This document shows, one piece after another, positions 36,741-46,805 of a stretch of 64,000 nt of DNA. The stretch lies in contig NZ_JAHKRO010000007.1 in NCBI RefSeq assembly GCF_019396325.1, positions 109,203 through 173,202 on the forward strand, given 5' to 3'. The notes beneath the pieces are model-generated. The model had not been told where the DNA came from. It saw only the letters and a list, made by a program, of their open reading frames with translations, and searched no databases. Both the position numbers and the translations under genes were made by a program. Each line of letters begins with the position of its first letter. Position 1 is the stretch's first letter. The stretch comes from Nonomuraea ceibae. Its GTDB lineage: Bacteria > Actinomycetota > Actinomycetes > Streptosporangiales > Streptosporangiaceae.

Positions 36741-37904
36741 TCACGAGGGACGGGGGACGCCTACGTGGAACTGCTGGGCCAGGTGGTCCGAGAAGGCCCC
36801 TCCGCCGGCCAGCCGGTGGTTGGAGACGGCCACGTCGCCCTTGGTGTACAGCCAGTCGAGACGCCACAGCGCGGGCAGCGAGTAGTCGCGGACGGGCCAC
36901 GTGTGAGGCGCCCCCAGGGAGCTCCGGGGCCAGTGCGCCTCCGTACCGGCTCCGAGGGGGTAGAGCTCCATCCAGGGCGTGTTGAAGTCACCCGCCACCA
37001 CCGCCGGGTTGGGGTTGCCGGCGAGGTCCGCGCGCAGCCTGTCCAGTTCCTTGAGCCGCCAGGTGGCCTGTTCCTCGATCAGCCGGGCGGTCTGCGAGGT
37101 GAAGACGCCGGAGAGGCTGCCGCGGAAGGGGTTGTCCCCCAGCCGGAAGGGCGTCGGCAGATGGACGTTGTAGAAGGAGACCGTGCGCCCGTCGATCCGG
37201 ATGTCGGTGCGCTGGTTCTTCGCCGCCTTCCAGAACCACTGGGAGCCGGTGCCGGGCACGTGCTCATGGTGCGTCGCGACGATGGGCAGCCGGGAAAGAG
37301 TGACGAACGTGCTGTCGACGGACAGGTGGTAGCCGGGGAATTCCGTCCGCAGCCGGGCCGACTCGTCGATGCGGAATACGTGGTTGTACGGCGCGGCCTC
37401 TTTCGCGTGGAGATATTCCTGCAAGAGATAGACATCGGCATCCTGGCGGCGCAGGAAGGCGTAGAAGTCATCCCTGTCGTCCCACATCTCCCAGTATCCG
37501 GTGTTCCAGGCGAACACCTTGATCCCGCCGGAGGCACTGGTGGCGCCTGACCATCCACGGCCGTAACCGGCCAGATAGGCCCCGGCCAGCAGCAGGAGAA
37601 CCAGGACGACCGAGAGCCAACGGCGGACCGGGCGCGCGAACCACACGAACGCGAGCAGCAGCAGCGGCACCACCACCGCCGTCACCGGAGGAGTGGCCTC
37701 GAAGACGGACCACACCCACCACCGCCCGGCGAACAGGATGAGCAGGACGAGGTACGTGATCCACGCCGCCGTGGCGGCCACGAGGAGCCGTGTCCCCTTG
37801 CACCAGCGGCGTCGCGCGCCCTGGGTGTCCCGCGGCTCCCCGGTGTCGTCTCCTTCGGGCGGGGACAGGGACGGATTGCCTTCTTGCGCCTGTGCGTGTT
37901 CCAT
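36741..37904 (-). CDS. Membrane-anchored endonuclease/exonuclease/phosphatase-family protein
   Basis: The protein has 387 residues. Three hydrophobic helices occupy residues about 40-120. An EEP catalytic domain then begins with IKVFAWNTGYWEMWDD and contains VYLLQEYLHAKE, SFYNVHLPTPF, VVAGDFNTPWMEL and FSDHLAQQFHV, which supply the Asn, Glu, His, Asp-x-Asn and terminal Asp-His residues. With the active site outside the helices it may be a phosphodiesterase acting on a lipid-linked or extracytoplasmic phosphate ester. Operon position between the LPG-type membrane protein and the sulfotransferase supports a lipid or envelope role. Confidence 0.75.
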   Translation of the reverse strand: MEHAQAQEGNPSLSPPEGDDTGEPRDTQGARRRWCKGTRLLVAATAAWITYLVLLILFAGRWWVWSVFEATPPVTAVVVPLLLLAFVWFARPVRRWLSVVLVLLLLAGAYLAGYGRGWSGATSASGGIKVFAWNTGYWEMWDDRDDFYAFLRRQDADVYLLQEYLHAKEAAPYNHVFRIDESARLRTEFPGYHLSVDSTFVTLSRLPIVATHHEHVPGTGSQWFWKAAKNQRTDIRIDGRTVSFYNVHLPTPFRLGDNPFRGSLSGVFTSQTARLIEEQATWRLKELDRLRADLAGNPNPAVVAGDFNTPWMELYPLGAGTEAHWPRSSLGAPHTWPVRDYSLPALWRLDWLYTKGDVAVSNHRLAGGGAFSDHLAQQFHVGVPRPS

Positions 37905-37917
37905 CGGAGCGTGCGTC

Positions 37918-38862
37918 CTAACTGACCTGTCGATAGGTGTCTGACGGTTTCACCCGGCGGATTCCGGCCAGCAGCCCCAGCACGCCGAGGGTCGCGACCA
38001 CGTGGCCCAGGGTCGTGATGGCCCGGCTCAGCAACAGCAGGGTGACCAGGTCCGGCCCGCCGAGCAGAACGCCGAAGGTGAGGCTGAGCACGGCCTCGCG
38101 CACTCCCAGGCCGGCGGGCGCGAACGACAGCCCTCCGGCGACGGCGCTCAGCGCGAACCCCCCGATGCCCAGCGTCATGGCGGACGCCGCGGGCACCCCG
38201 AGGGCGATGCCGATGATCGCCGCGTGCAGGCCCGTGCACCACCATCCGAGGACGCCCAGGGCGATCACCGCCAGGGAGACCCTGCCGGTGGGAAGCGTGA
38301 TCTCACGCTCGCCCCGTCGCAGTAGCCGCTGGCCCAGGCGGATCAGTCGCCTCAGCAGGGGCGGCGCCAGCATGACCACACAGGCGCAGAGCACGAGCGG
38401 CACCATCAGCCACCATCGGGGACTGTCCGCCACCAGTTGCGGGAGGGCGAGCAGCCCGACCAGGGTCCCGCCGATCGCCGTCATGATCATCATCACCAGG
38501 CCCGCCCCGAGGAGCCTGGTCGCCGGCACTCCGACCCGCCGGGCGAGCGTGGCCTGGGTGACGGTGGGCCACATCGCCCCGGGCAGGTAGATCGTCACCC
38601 CGGAGAGGAAATACAGCCAGGCCGCGTCGGTAACGGCGAGGCGTCCGCAGGTGCGCGTCACCAGGAGCCGCCACCCGAAGAATCCGGGGAAATTCGCCAT
38701 CACGGTGACCCCCACCGCGGCAGCGGCGGCGCCCCAGCCCACGGAGCTCAGGCTGTCCGCGAGGCCATGTCGTACACGCCAGACCTGCCAGCCGAGGAAG
38801 ACGGCGACGGCCGCGTAGACGGCCACTCTCAGAACCTTGAGAACGCTCTTCGACGAACGCAC
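37918..38862 (-). CDS. LPG-synthase TM-region (UPF0104) membrane protein
   Basis: The protein has 314 residues with about eight hydrophobic helices and a central GVTIYLPGAMWPTVTQATLA, typical of lysylphosphatidylglycerol-synthase transmembrane proteins without the synthase domain. The C-terminal helices carry GGLSFAPAGLGVREAVLSL, another family mark. Such stand-alone proteins are suspected flippases or partners of glycosyltransferases. It starts two bases after the glycosyltransferase stop. Confidence 0.8.
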   Translation of the reverse strand: MRSSKSVLKVLRVAVYAAVAVFLGWQVWRVRHGLADSLSSVGWGAAAAAVGVTVMANFPGFFGWRLLVTRTCGRLAVTDAAWLYFLSGVTIYLPGAMWPTVTQATLARRVGVPATRLLGAGLVMMIMTAIGGTLVGLLALPQLVADSPRWWLMVPLVLCACVVMLAPPLLRRLIRLGQRLLRRGEREITLPTGRVSLAVIALGVLGWWCTGLHAAIIGIALGVPAASAMTLGIGGFALSAVAGGLSFAPAGLGVREAVLSLTFGVLLGGPDLVTLLLLSRAITTLGHVVATLGVLGLLAGIRRVKPSDTYRQVS

Positions 38863-38864
38863 CG

Positions 38865-40049
38865 CTATCGCACCATCGTGGTTCGGCGATGCGAGCCGAT
38901 GACGGAAGGGCAGTCCCGGAGCGGAACGAGCTGATCGAACAGCTCCTCGTACGCCTTGAAGCAGTTCTCCTTGTCGTAGAGCTCCCGGGCCCTGCGCCCG
39001 CCCTCCGCGCGCTCTGCCGGGGTCAGCGCCGCGAGCTCGGTGATCGCGCGGGCCAGCGCGGCCGGATCACGCATCGGGACCCGGCGGCCGAACCCCGTTT
39101 CCATGACGGGCGAGCGCCCTCCAGGAAAGTCCGTGGTGACCGAAGGGACGCCGGCCATCATCGCCTCGGCCTGCACGATGCCGAAGGATTCCCAGATGGA
39201 CGGCAGGGCGAAGACGTCGATCGACGCGTAGAAGTCGTCGATCTGGCCTCCTCTCAGCATGCCGAGCATCCGCACCCGGCTGTCGTCGCCGATGAGCGGG
39301 CGAAGCCGATCTTCGATTCCGCCGCCGGCCACCTCGATCCAGTCGCCGCCGATCAGCAGCCGGGCGTCCGGGTCGTCGAGCAGCTGGAATGCCCGGATCA
39401 GGTATTCGATCCCCTTCTCTTCCACGATCCGGCCGAGGAATCCGATGTGCAGCCCGGGCCCGTCACGATGGTTCGGCTCGGCGCCCCGGCGATCCAGGCA
39501 CGGCGGCGCGATCCCGCGCCAGTGCCTGCGCCTGATCATGGGCCACAGCTTGGAGCCACGCGCCTGATCGGAGCTGTTCAGTACGACGGCGTCGGCGAAC
39601 CGCATCGCCATCCACGTGGAACGGCTGACCGCGTTCGTCGCGACCGAGTTGACCACTCCCGGTGGCAGCCACAGGTCGGTGTGGTGCGTGATCACCAACG
39701 GCCGGTCCCGCACGCTCAGCGCGATCGGCGCCACTTCGAGCATCGGCACATGCAGGTTGACGATCGCCGACCGGCGAGCGACACGCCGGACAAGGGGCAC
39801 GAACTGCGGGCTCACCGGCCCCCGCCCGATTCTGGTGCGGACAGGGCTGCGGAAGATCGAGACGCCGGCGCGGAGCTCCCGGAGCGGCAGCGACTCGTCG
39901 TGCTGGACGGCCACGACCGCCACCCGGCTCCCCCGCTTGGCCAGCCCCTCCGCCAGCGTCTGGGCATAGATCGTCAGCCCGCTGACGTACGGAGCGTAAT
40001 AGTTGATGATGATCGCAACGTCGAATTCGTGAGCACTCATGGCAGGCAT
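38865..40049 (-). CDS. GT4-family glycosyltransferase
   Basis: The protein has 394 residues from ATG 40049 (GAGGAA five bases upstream). An ATG at 40100 that overlaps the UbiA stop would add 17 residues. The N-domain starts DVAIIINYYAPYVSGLTIYA, the usual GT4 acceptor loop. The C-domain has IGFLGRIVEEKGIEYLIRAF and VFALPSIWESFGIVQAEAMM, the donor-binding E-x7-E motif. It probably transfers a sugar to the product of the UbiA enzyme encoded just upstream. Confidence 0.88.
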   Translation of the reverse strand: MPAMSAHEFDVAIIINYYAPYVSGLTIYAQTLAEGLAKRGSRVAVVAVQHDESLPLRELRAGVSIFRSPVRTRIGRGPVSPQFVPLVRRVARRSAIVNLHVPMLEVAPIALSVRDRPLVITHHTDLWLPPGVVNSVATNAVSRSTWMAMRFADAVVLNSSDQARGSKLWPMIRRRHWRGIAPPCLDRRGAEPNHRDGPGLHIGFLGRIVEEKGIEYLIRAFQLLDDPDARLLIGGDWIEVAGGGIEDRLRPLIGDDSRVRMLGMLRGGQIDDFYASIDVFALPSIWESFGIVQAEAMMAGVPSVTTDFPGGRSPVMETGFGRRVPMRDPAALARAITELAALTPAERAEGGRRARELYDKENCFKAYEELFDQLVPLRDCPSVIGSHRRTTMVR

Positions 40050-40096
40050 CGGTTCCTCACCCGGACGCGACCAGGGCGTGAGTTCGTGGCGCGCGT

Positions 40097-41065
40097 TCAT
40101 GGCGCGGCGGGATGGTGGCCGAGCACGAACAGGACGCTGAACGCGACCGCCCACAGAGCACAGGCGCACTGCAGGGTGCGGTCGCGCAGCAGGTGCCGCA
40201 CCGGATCGCCGTCGTTCCGGCTCGTCAGCTGGATCTGCAGGTAGCGGAAGACGATGAAGAGCGCGAACGGGGCGGACAGCGCCATCGCCGTCTGGCCGTG
40301 GTCGCGGCTCAGCGAAGCCCCGGTTCCCAGGTACATGAGGCCGGAGATGAGGGCGAACACCGACGTGACCTGCATGAGCCAGCCGGTCAGCTCCACCGTG
40401 TAGCCGCGGAGCGCCGGCCGGTGCACGGCTCCCGCGCCCAGGAGTTCCTGGCGTCGCTTGCCGAGGAGGAACAGCACGGACACGGCCAGCACCGTGACCA
40501 GGAGCCAGTGCGCGACGGGTTCGCCCACCGCCAGATAACCCTGGACGACCCGGAGGACGAAGCCCAGCCCCACCGCGCTCAGGTCCACGAGCGGGACGTG
40601 CTTGAGAACCAGGCTGTAGGCCACGTTGAGCCCCAGGTACACCAGCACCGGCCAGCTCGGGACGGGGGCGAAGGCCAGCACCGCGCCGAGCGAGGCGAGC
40701 AGTCCGGCGCAGTAGAGGTATCCCACCGGCACCGGAATCCGGCCGGAGGCGATGGGGCGGTGGCATTTGACCTCATGGCGGCCGTCCCGGTGCCGGTCGG
40801 CGATGTCGTTGCCGACGTAGACCGCGGCGGAGGCCAGCATGAACGCGCCCACAGCCCACGCGATCCTGCCGGCCATCGCGACGTTCCAGGGCCAGGCGTC
40901 GATGAGCGCGAGCGGGACGAAGAAGACCGCCTTGACGGAGTGCAGCGGCCGCGCCAGCCGGACGAGGTCCAGGACCCACCGCAGCCGGCCGCCCTCGGCC
41001 TGCTCTGCCGGTGAGTCCGGGCGCTCGGAGTTCCTCGGCACCCCGGTGGATCCCAGGACATGCAT
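40097..41065 (-). CDS. UbiA-family prenyltransferase (DPPR-synthase-like)
   Basis: The protein has 322 residues. ATG 41065 has GGAGG eight bases upstream. There are about eight membrane helices. The first Asp-rich motif reads YVGNDIADRHRDGRHEVKCH and is followed by RPIASGRI, the pattern seen in decaprenyl-phosphate phosphoribosyltransferases rather than quinone enzymes. The second Asp-rich loop is less typical (LVDLSAVGLGFVLRVVQGYL). It may join a polyprenyl phosphate to a phosphosugar, giving the lipid carrier for the glycosyltransferase. Confidence 0.82.
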   Translation of the reverse strand: MHVLGSTGVPRNSERPDSPAEQAEGGRLRWVLDLVRLARPLHSVKAVFFVPLALIDAWPWNVAMAGRIAWAVGAFMLASAAVYVGNDIADRHRDGRHEVKCHRPIASGRIPVPVGYLYCAGLLASLGAVLAFAPVPSWPVLVYLGLNVAYSLVLKHVPLVDLSAVGLGFVLRVVQGYLAVGEPVAHWLLVTVLAVSVLFLLGKRRQELLGAGAVHRPALRGYTVELTGWLMQVTSVFALISGLMYLGTGASLSRDHGQTAMALSAPFALFIVFRYLQIQLTSRNDGDPVRHLLRDRTLQCACALWAVAFSVLFVLGHHPAAP

Positions 41066-41085
41066 GTCGCAACCTCCGGCCAGGC

Positions 41086-42126
41086 TCAGAAGAAGACCTT
41101 CGCGAGTGACAGTGCGCCCTGCCGCCAGGCATCGCGGCTGGTCCGGCCCGCCCTCCCGGACGACCTGGCCTGACGTTGCTCCTGCCACCACTCGTACGTG
41201 CGGAGGATCGCTTCCCGGTTGGACAGCCGGGGCCGGAAGCCGAGCCGGTCACGGGCCTTGTCGATGCTGACGTAGGAGTCGTCGAGCAGTTTGTGGGCCA
41301 GCCGCCCGTACACCGGGGAGAGCCGCATCCGCTCCAGGATCCGGAGTCCGGCCAGAGCCGGCCGAGCCGGGAGCGAGACCACCCGCTTGCCGTGGCCCGC
41401 GGCGTCGAGCACCGCCTGGAAGTTCTCCCGGACCGTGCCGAACTCCGCGGCCGCGATGTTGTACGTGTCGCCCGCCACGTCCGCCGGAGCGGAAAGCACG
41501 CCGACGACGGCCTCCACCAGATCCTCGATGGCCAGCATCTGGTTGCGGGTATTGCCGTCGCCCAGGACGGGGAAGTTGCGCCCCTCCTCGGCCCACTCGA
41601 AGAGCATCGCGAACAGGCCCATCCGGCCGGGGCCGACGAAGGTCTTGGGACGCAGGATCGGAACGCACATGCCGTCCGCCCGGTACTCTTCGGCCACTTC
41701 CTCCGCCGCGCTCTTGGCCCGCGTGTACGGGTCGACCGGCTCGCGCGGATGATCCTCCGGGGTCGGCACCAGCTTGGGCAGCCCGTAGACGGCGGTGGAC
41801 GAGATGTGGACGACCCGCTCGACGCCGGCGCGGCGTCCGGCCTCGAGCACACTGCGGGTGCCGTGGACGATCACGTCGTGGATCTGGGCAGCCGGGTAGC
41901 TCGGCAGCGCACCGGCGCAGTGCACGACGGCGTCGGCCCCCGCCATCGCGTCGGTCAGCAGCGCGGTGTCGCGGATGTCACCGATCCGCTGCCGCCAGCC
42001 GTAGCCGGGGTCGGGCGACAGGCGCAGGTCCACGCCGACGACGTCACGGCCCTGCCCGACGAGATGCCGGGCCAGTACGCCGCCGAGCATTCCCGCGCTT
42101 CCGGTGACTACGATCCGCTCGGCCAT
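41086..42126 (-). CDS. NAD-dependent epimerase/dehydratase (extended SDR)
   Basis: The protein has 346 residues. The Rossmann motif IVVTGSAGMLGGVLARHLVG is at residues 5-24, the catalytic Y-x3-K is in DPYTRAKSAAEEVAEEY, and the Ser/Thr is in VHISSTAVYGLPK. RPKTFVGPGRMGLF is typical of sugar-nucleotide or sterol-type SDRs. It overlaps the aminotransferase stop by 19 bases. It probably modifies a nucleotide sugar or a lipid-linked sugar. Confidence 0.85.
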   Translation of the reverse strand: MAERIVVTGSAGMLGGVLARHLVGQGRDVVGVDLRLSPDPGYGWRQRIGDIRDTALLTDAMAGADAVVHCAGALPSYPAAQIHDVIVHGTRSVLEAGRRAGVERVVHISSTAVYGLPKLVPTPEDHPREPVDPYTRAKSAAEEVAEEYRADGMCVPILRPKTFVGPGRMGLFAMLFEWAEEGRNFPVLGDGNTRNQMLAIEDLVEAVVGVLSAPADVAGDTYNIAAAEFGTVRENFQAVLDAAGHGKRVVSLPARPALAGLRILERMRLSPVYGRLAHKLLDDSYVSIDKARDRLGFRPRLSNREAILRTYEWWQEQRQARSSGRAGRTSRDAWRQGALSLAKVFF

Positions 42127-43550
42127 CGCGGCGCCACCTTCTCCCGTACGAATCGGACGAGGAGCCGCGACAGGCCCTTGGCCAAGGTCTGGTCCAGGGC
42201 GTCCAGGAAGTATTCGACATCCGCGGGCTCCGCCACCAAGGGGGGTGCCACGACGAGCGGATTCCGGCCGTTCAAGGTGTAATACGCGTAGACGTCGTGA
42301 TCATGATATAAGGCGTCGATGACCGAGCAGGTGATCAGTTTGACGCGGAAATTCGGGTCGCGAGCCAGGCCGCTGGGCGCCAATTTGGCGACGAGATCGA
42401 GGATGCGCGGCCCGCCGTCCAGGAAGACGCCGTACAGCGCACCGGCGCCGCGCACGTCGGCCACCGCATGACCATGCTCCTTGCGGATCCGGTCCAGACC
42501 TGGCGCCAATACCTGCTCGATGTCCCTCGCCCGTTTCGGATAGTCGTCCTCGACGGCGATGTTGACGGCCTCGATGGCGGTGACGCTCTCCTCGCCGAAC
42601 CCGTAATACGTCGTGCTCGTGCTGAGCAGGAGGGAGTCGGTGAGGTTGTCGTACGCCTTGCGGAACACCGGCTCCCTCGCGATGTATGCAGAAACCGAGG
42701 ATTTCCCGCCGCCGAACGATTTCGACGTCGTGAGGATGTCCGGGACGAGATCGGGGTAACGCATGAAATAGAACAGGCTCCCGGACTTCCCCCATCCGGT
42801 GTAGATCTCGTCGAAAATCAGGATGATGCCTTCTTCGGTGCAGAGATCCCGCAGCCCGCGCAGGAACTCCTCCGAGCACAACCGCATGGTCGACGCGCTG
42901 AACGGCTCGATGAGAATCGCGTACACATCGCAGCCGCCGTCCGGCCGGCGGGCCCGGCGGACCGCGTCCCGTACGGAATCGAGGTCGTCGTAGCGAAAGC
43001 TGCCGATGCCGGGGATCGTGGGAAAGGCGAAATTCTTCTGCGCCCCGCCGGTGAGGCCGGCGGATCCGAGCAGCTTGCCGTGAAAGCTGATGTCGGCGTG
43101 GAGGATCTGCCCTCTTCTGCCCTCATGGTATTTGTACGCCATCTTGACCGCGCCTTCGACGGCCTCGGCGCCGGAATTCGGGAAGAACGACATGTTCAGG
43201 TCGCCGGGCAGCAACTGGGCGAGGTTGTGGCTGAGCGCGGCGACGTAGGGCGAGAAATAGGTCTTGTGCACCTCCATGCGCCGCCGGTCGGCGAAGCGGC
43301 GGCGAGCGGCCAGGATGCGCGGATGATTGTGTCCGTGGTTGAGAACTCCGACCCCGCCCGTGACGTCGAGGACGCGGCGGCCGTCACGCGTCCAGATCCA
43401 CGCGCCTTCCGCCCGGTCGACCAGTTCGCGGCCGAATCCGAACGAGGTCATCAGGGACACCTGGCTGCGGCTGACATATTTGCGGTAAAGGTCGTGAACC
43501 TGTTTTGCGGTAAGACGCTCACACTCGTCGACTGTGATCAGCTTGGACAT
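42108..43550 (-). CDS. Class III PLP-dependent aminotransferase
   Basis: The protein has 480 residues. ATG 43550 follows GAAAGGAAA. DVTGGVGVLNHGHNHPRIL, MSFFPNSGAEAVEGAVKMA (phosphate cup) and IILIFDEIYTGWGKSG (Asp holding the pyridine N) are standard, and the PLP Lys is in ILTTSKSFGGGKSS. It is the first gene of the seven-gene operon and its 3' end overlaps the SDR gene. An amino sugar or amino-alcohol precursor is the likely product. Confidence 0.87.
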   Translation of the reverse strand: MSKLITVDECERLTAKQVHDLYRKYVSRSQVSLMTSFGFGRELVDRAEGAWIWTRDGRRVLDVTGGVGVLNHGHNHPRILAARRRFADRRRMEVHKTYFSPYVAALSHNLAQLLPGDLNMSFFPNSGAEAVEGAVKMAYKYHEGRRGQILHADISFHGKLLGSAGLTGGAQKNFAFPTIPGIGSFRYDDLDSVRDAVRRARRPDGGCDVYAILIEPFSASTMRLCSEEFLRGLRDLCTEEGIILIFDEIYTGWGKSGSLFYFMRYPDLVPDILTTSKSFGGGKSSVSAYIAREPVFRKAYDNLTDSLLLSTSTTYYGFGEESVTAIEAVNIAVEDDYPKRARDIEQVLAPGLDRIRKEHGHAVADVRGAGALYGVFLDGGPRILDLVAKLAPSGLARDPNFRVKLITCSVIDALYHDHDVYAYYTLNGRNPLVVAPPLVAEPADVEYFLDALDQTLAKGLSRLLVRFVREKVAPRWPSGS

Positions 43551-43888
43551 GTGGGCATTTCCTTTCGCAGGCGTGAAGACCGCGTTCCCGTCGGTGACGG
43601 CCCGCCCTTTTATTGCCTGACCGGCATTCGCAGGATGACAGTGAGGGCGCTCAAATCCCGCCCAACTTCCGCCCAAGACGGGTGGCACGGTATTCATCCG
43701 GGCCCGCGCTGCCGGCCCGCCCGGACCCGCCACCGGAGGACGCCGGCTCCAGCGGCCGGGGCGCCTCTTACGCGCCCGCCGGTACCGGCATGCAGCAGCC
43801 TGCCGTCCGCCCGTTGACTGGCCGATCGCGACGTCCTACCGTCAGTGCCACTTAAAGGAAAGTTTCCTATAAATTCGGGAGACGTCAC
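43551..43888. promoter_or_regulatory. Divergent control region with palindrome AGGAAAGTTTCCT before the chitinase gene
   Basis: This is a 338-base gap. At 43856-43868 stands a perfect 13-bp palindrome, AGGAAA-G-TTTCCT. A TATAAAT at 43868-43874 abuts it and could be a -10 box, so a repressor bound there would block the promoter. CGGGAG at 43875-43880 serves the GTG start at 43889. The part nearer 43551 presumably holds the aminotransferase promoter, but I see no clear motif. Confidence 0.55.
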
Positions 43889-45142
<1,254 letters not shown>

Positions 45143-45166
45143 ATGCACTTGGCCAAGATCTTGTGA

Positions 45167-45205
45167 CTCTCCCTGATCGCGCCTTCCGGCCGCGGTCAGG
45201 GAGAG
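45167..45205 (+). terminator. Hairpin terminator after the chitinase gene
   Basis: CTCTCCCTGA (45167-45176) pairs perfectly with TCAGGGAGAG (45196-45205) across a 19-base GC-rich loop, starting 24 bases after the stop. Confidence 0.6.
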
Positions 45206-45242
45206 GAGCCACGGCTCCTGCGCTCCCCCGGCTGCGCGATCG

Positions 45243-45614
45243 GTGTGGCGGTTCTTCACGGACCCGGCCCGCCTGGCGCGCTGGTGGGGGACGGCCGAGC
45301 TGGACGCCCGCCCCGGCGGCACGCTGCGGGTGGCGATGCACGAGGGCCCGCGCCCGGTGATGCGCGGCCAGTTCGTGGAGCTCGTCCCGTACGAACGGCT
45401 GGTCTTCACCTTCGGCTGGGAGCCCACGCCGGGAGCGCCCGGCCTCGGCCCCGGCGCCTCCCGGGTCGAGGTCACCCTGACCCCCGACGGTGACGGCACC
45501 ACGCTCACCCTGCGCCACAGCGGCCTGCCCGCCCCGCTGGAGGAGGAGACCGGCGGCGGCTGGGCGCACCTGCTGCCCCGCCTCGGCGAGGCCGCGGCCA
45601 CGGCCACGGACTGA
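45243..45614 (+). CDS. AHSA1/SRPBCC-domain protein, N-terminally short
   Basis: The product has 123 residues. WRFFTDPARLARWWG opens the domain, followed by PVMRGQFVELVPYERLVFTF and a final helix, as in AHSA1-type START folds. The family usually has about 20 more residues (a first beta strand) before the Trp. Codons upstream stay open in the same frame without a convincing start, so the gene may be truncated or use an unrecognised start further up. No ribosome binding site is visible at the GTG. A binding role is inferred from the fold. Confidence 0.5.
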   Translation: MWRFFTDPARLARWWGTAELDARPGGTLRVAMHEGPRPVMRGQFVELVPYERLVFTFGWEPTPGAPGLGPGASRVEVTLTPDGDGTTLTLRHSGLPAPLEEETGGGWAHLLPRLGEAAATATD

Positions 45615-45677
45615 CGGCGGGTGGCGGAAGGCCGGCTGTGCGGAAACCTTCAATGCGGCATCGCCGGCCGGCTCCCT

Positions 45678-45690
45678 AGAGTCATGAGCA
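45678..45690 (+). promoter_or_regulatory. Likely -10 box of a leaderless transcript
   Basis: TAGAGT at 45678-45683 lies seven bases before the ATG at 45690, and no Shine-Dalgarno sequence precedes either ATG (45684 or 45690). Transcription starting at the A of the second ATG would give a leaderless mRNA for the sensor kinase. No good -35 is visible. Confidence 0.4.
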
Positions 45691-46805
45691 TGGACGTGGT
45701 ACGGGGGGCGGCGCGCGGCATGGCCGGGCTGGTGCTCGGGGCGGTGACGGCCGTGGTCGAGCTGGCGTGGGTCGTCGTCGCGGTGCCGATGCTGGCCCTG
45801 CCGGCGACCCGGTCGTGGTCGGTCCGCGGCACCCGGTGGCTGGCCGAGACCGATCGGGTCCGGGTCAACCGCTGCCTGGGCGGCGCGATACCGCCGGGGC
45901 CGGCCGGGGGACGCTCGCTCGCGTACGTGGCGGCGCACGCCGTGGTGGGCGGGCTCGGCGGCGCGGTGCTGGTGCTGGTCGGGGTCTGGGTGGTGGTGAG
46001 CCGGCGGGCGCTGTCCGGAGGCTCGGGCACGCGGGCCGCGATGAGCTGGTACGACCCGATCACCTGGACGGCGTTCGGGCTCCTCGTCCTGTTCCTGGCG
46101 GCGCAGGCGCTGGTCGGCCTGGCGGCGCTGGAGCGGCGGCTGGCGGAGTGGGGCCTGGCGCCCAGCGACAGGGAGATGCTGCGCAGCCGCGTCCAGCAGT
46201 TGTCGCGGACGCGGACGGAGGTCCTGGAGGCCGTCGACGACGAGCGGCGGAGGATCGAACGGGACCTGCACGACGGCGTGCAGCAGCGGCTGGTGGCGCT
46301 GGGCATGCTGCTCGGCCGCGCCGAGCGCCTCGGGGACCCGGGCGCCGCGGCCCCGCTGTTCCGCCAGGCGCGGGAGGAGTCCCGCCGCGCGCTGGAGGAG
46401 CTGCGGGAGGTGGCCTGGCGGATCTACCCGGTGGCTCTGGACGACGGCGGCCTGCCGGCGGCGCTGGAGTCGCTGGCCGAAGGGTCGAGCGTGCCGATCG
46501 TCCTCGACCTCGACCTGCCGGTACGGCCCGGGCCTGCCGTGGAGACGGCCGCCTACTTCGTGGTGTGCGAGGCGGTGACGAACGCGCTCAAGCACAGCCG
46601 GGCCGGGCGCGTCGAGGTCGGGATCAGCCGGTCCGGCGGCGTCCTGCTGGTCCGGGTCGCCGACGACGGCGTCGGCGGCGCGCGGGCCGACGGGCGCGGC
46701 CTGTCGGGCCTGGCCCGGCGGGTGGCGGCCCACGACGGCCGGTTCGAGCTCGACAGCCCCGTGGGCGGGCCGACGACGCTGCGGGCGGAGCTGCCGTGCG
46801 CGTAG
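45690..46805 (+). CDS. NarL-type sensor histidine kinase
   Basis: The protein has 371 residues from ATG 45690 (373 from 45684). Four hydrophobic helices in the first 160 residues form the sensor. A HisKA_3 dimerisation helix carries the phospho-acceptor His in ERDLHDGVQQRLVALG. The ATPase follows with VVCEAVTNALKHS (N-box), VADDGVGGA and GRGLSGLARRVAAH (G-boxes). The response-regulator gene overlaps its end by ten bases, so the pair is one two-component system, perhaps controlling the membrane beta-lactamase-like gene downstream. Confidence 0.9.
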   Translation: MDVVRGAARGMAGLVLGAVTAVVELAWVVVAVPMLALPATRSWSVRGTRWLAETDRVRVNRCLGGAIPPGPAGGRSLAYVAAHAVVGGLGGAVLVLVGVWVVVSRRALSGGSGTRAAMSWYDPITWTAFGLLVLFLAAQALVGLAALERRLAEWGLAPSDREMLRSRVQQLSRTRTEVLEAVDDERRRIERDLHDGVQQRLVALGMLLGRAERLGDPGAAAPLFRQAREESRRALEELREVAWRIYPVALDDGGLPAALESLAEGSSVPIVLDLDLPVRPGPAVETAAYFVVCEAVTNALKHSRAGRVEVGISRSGGVLLVRVADDGVGGARADGRGLSGLARRVAAHDGRFELDSPVGGPTTLRAELPCA

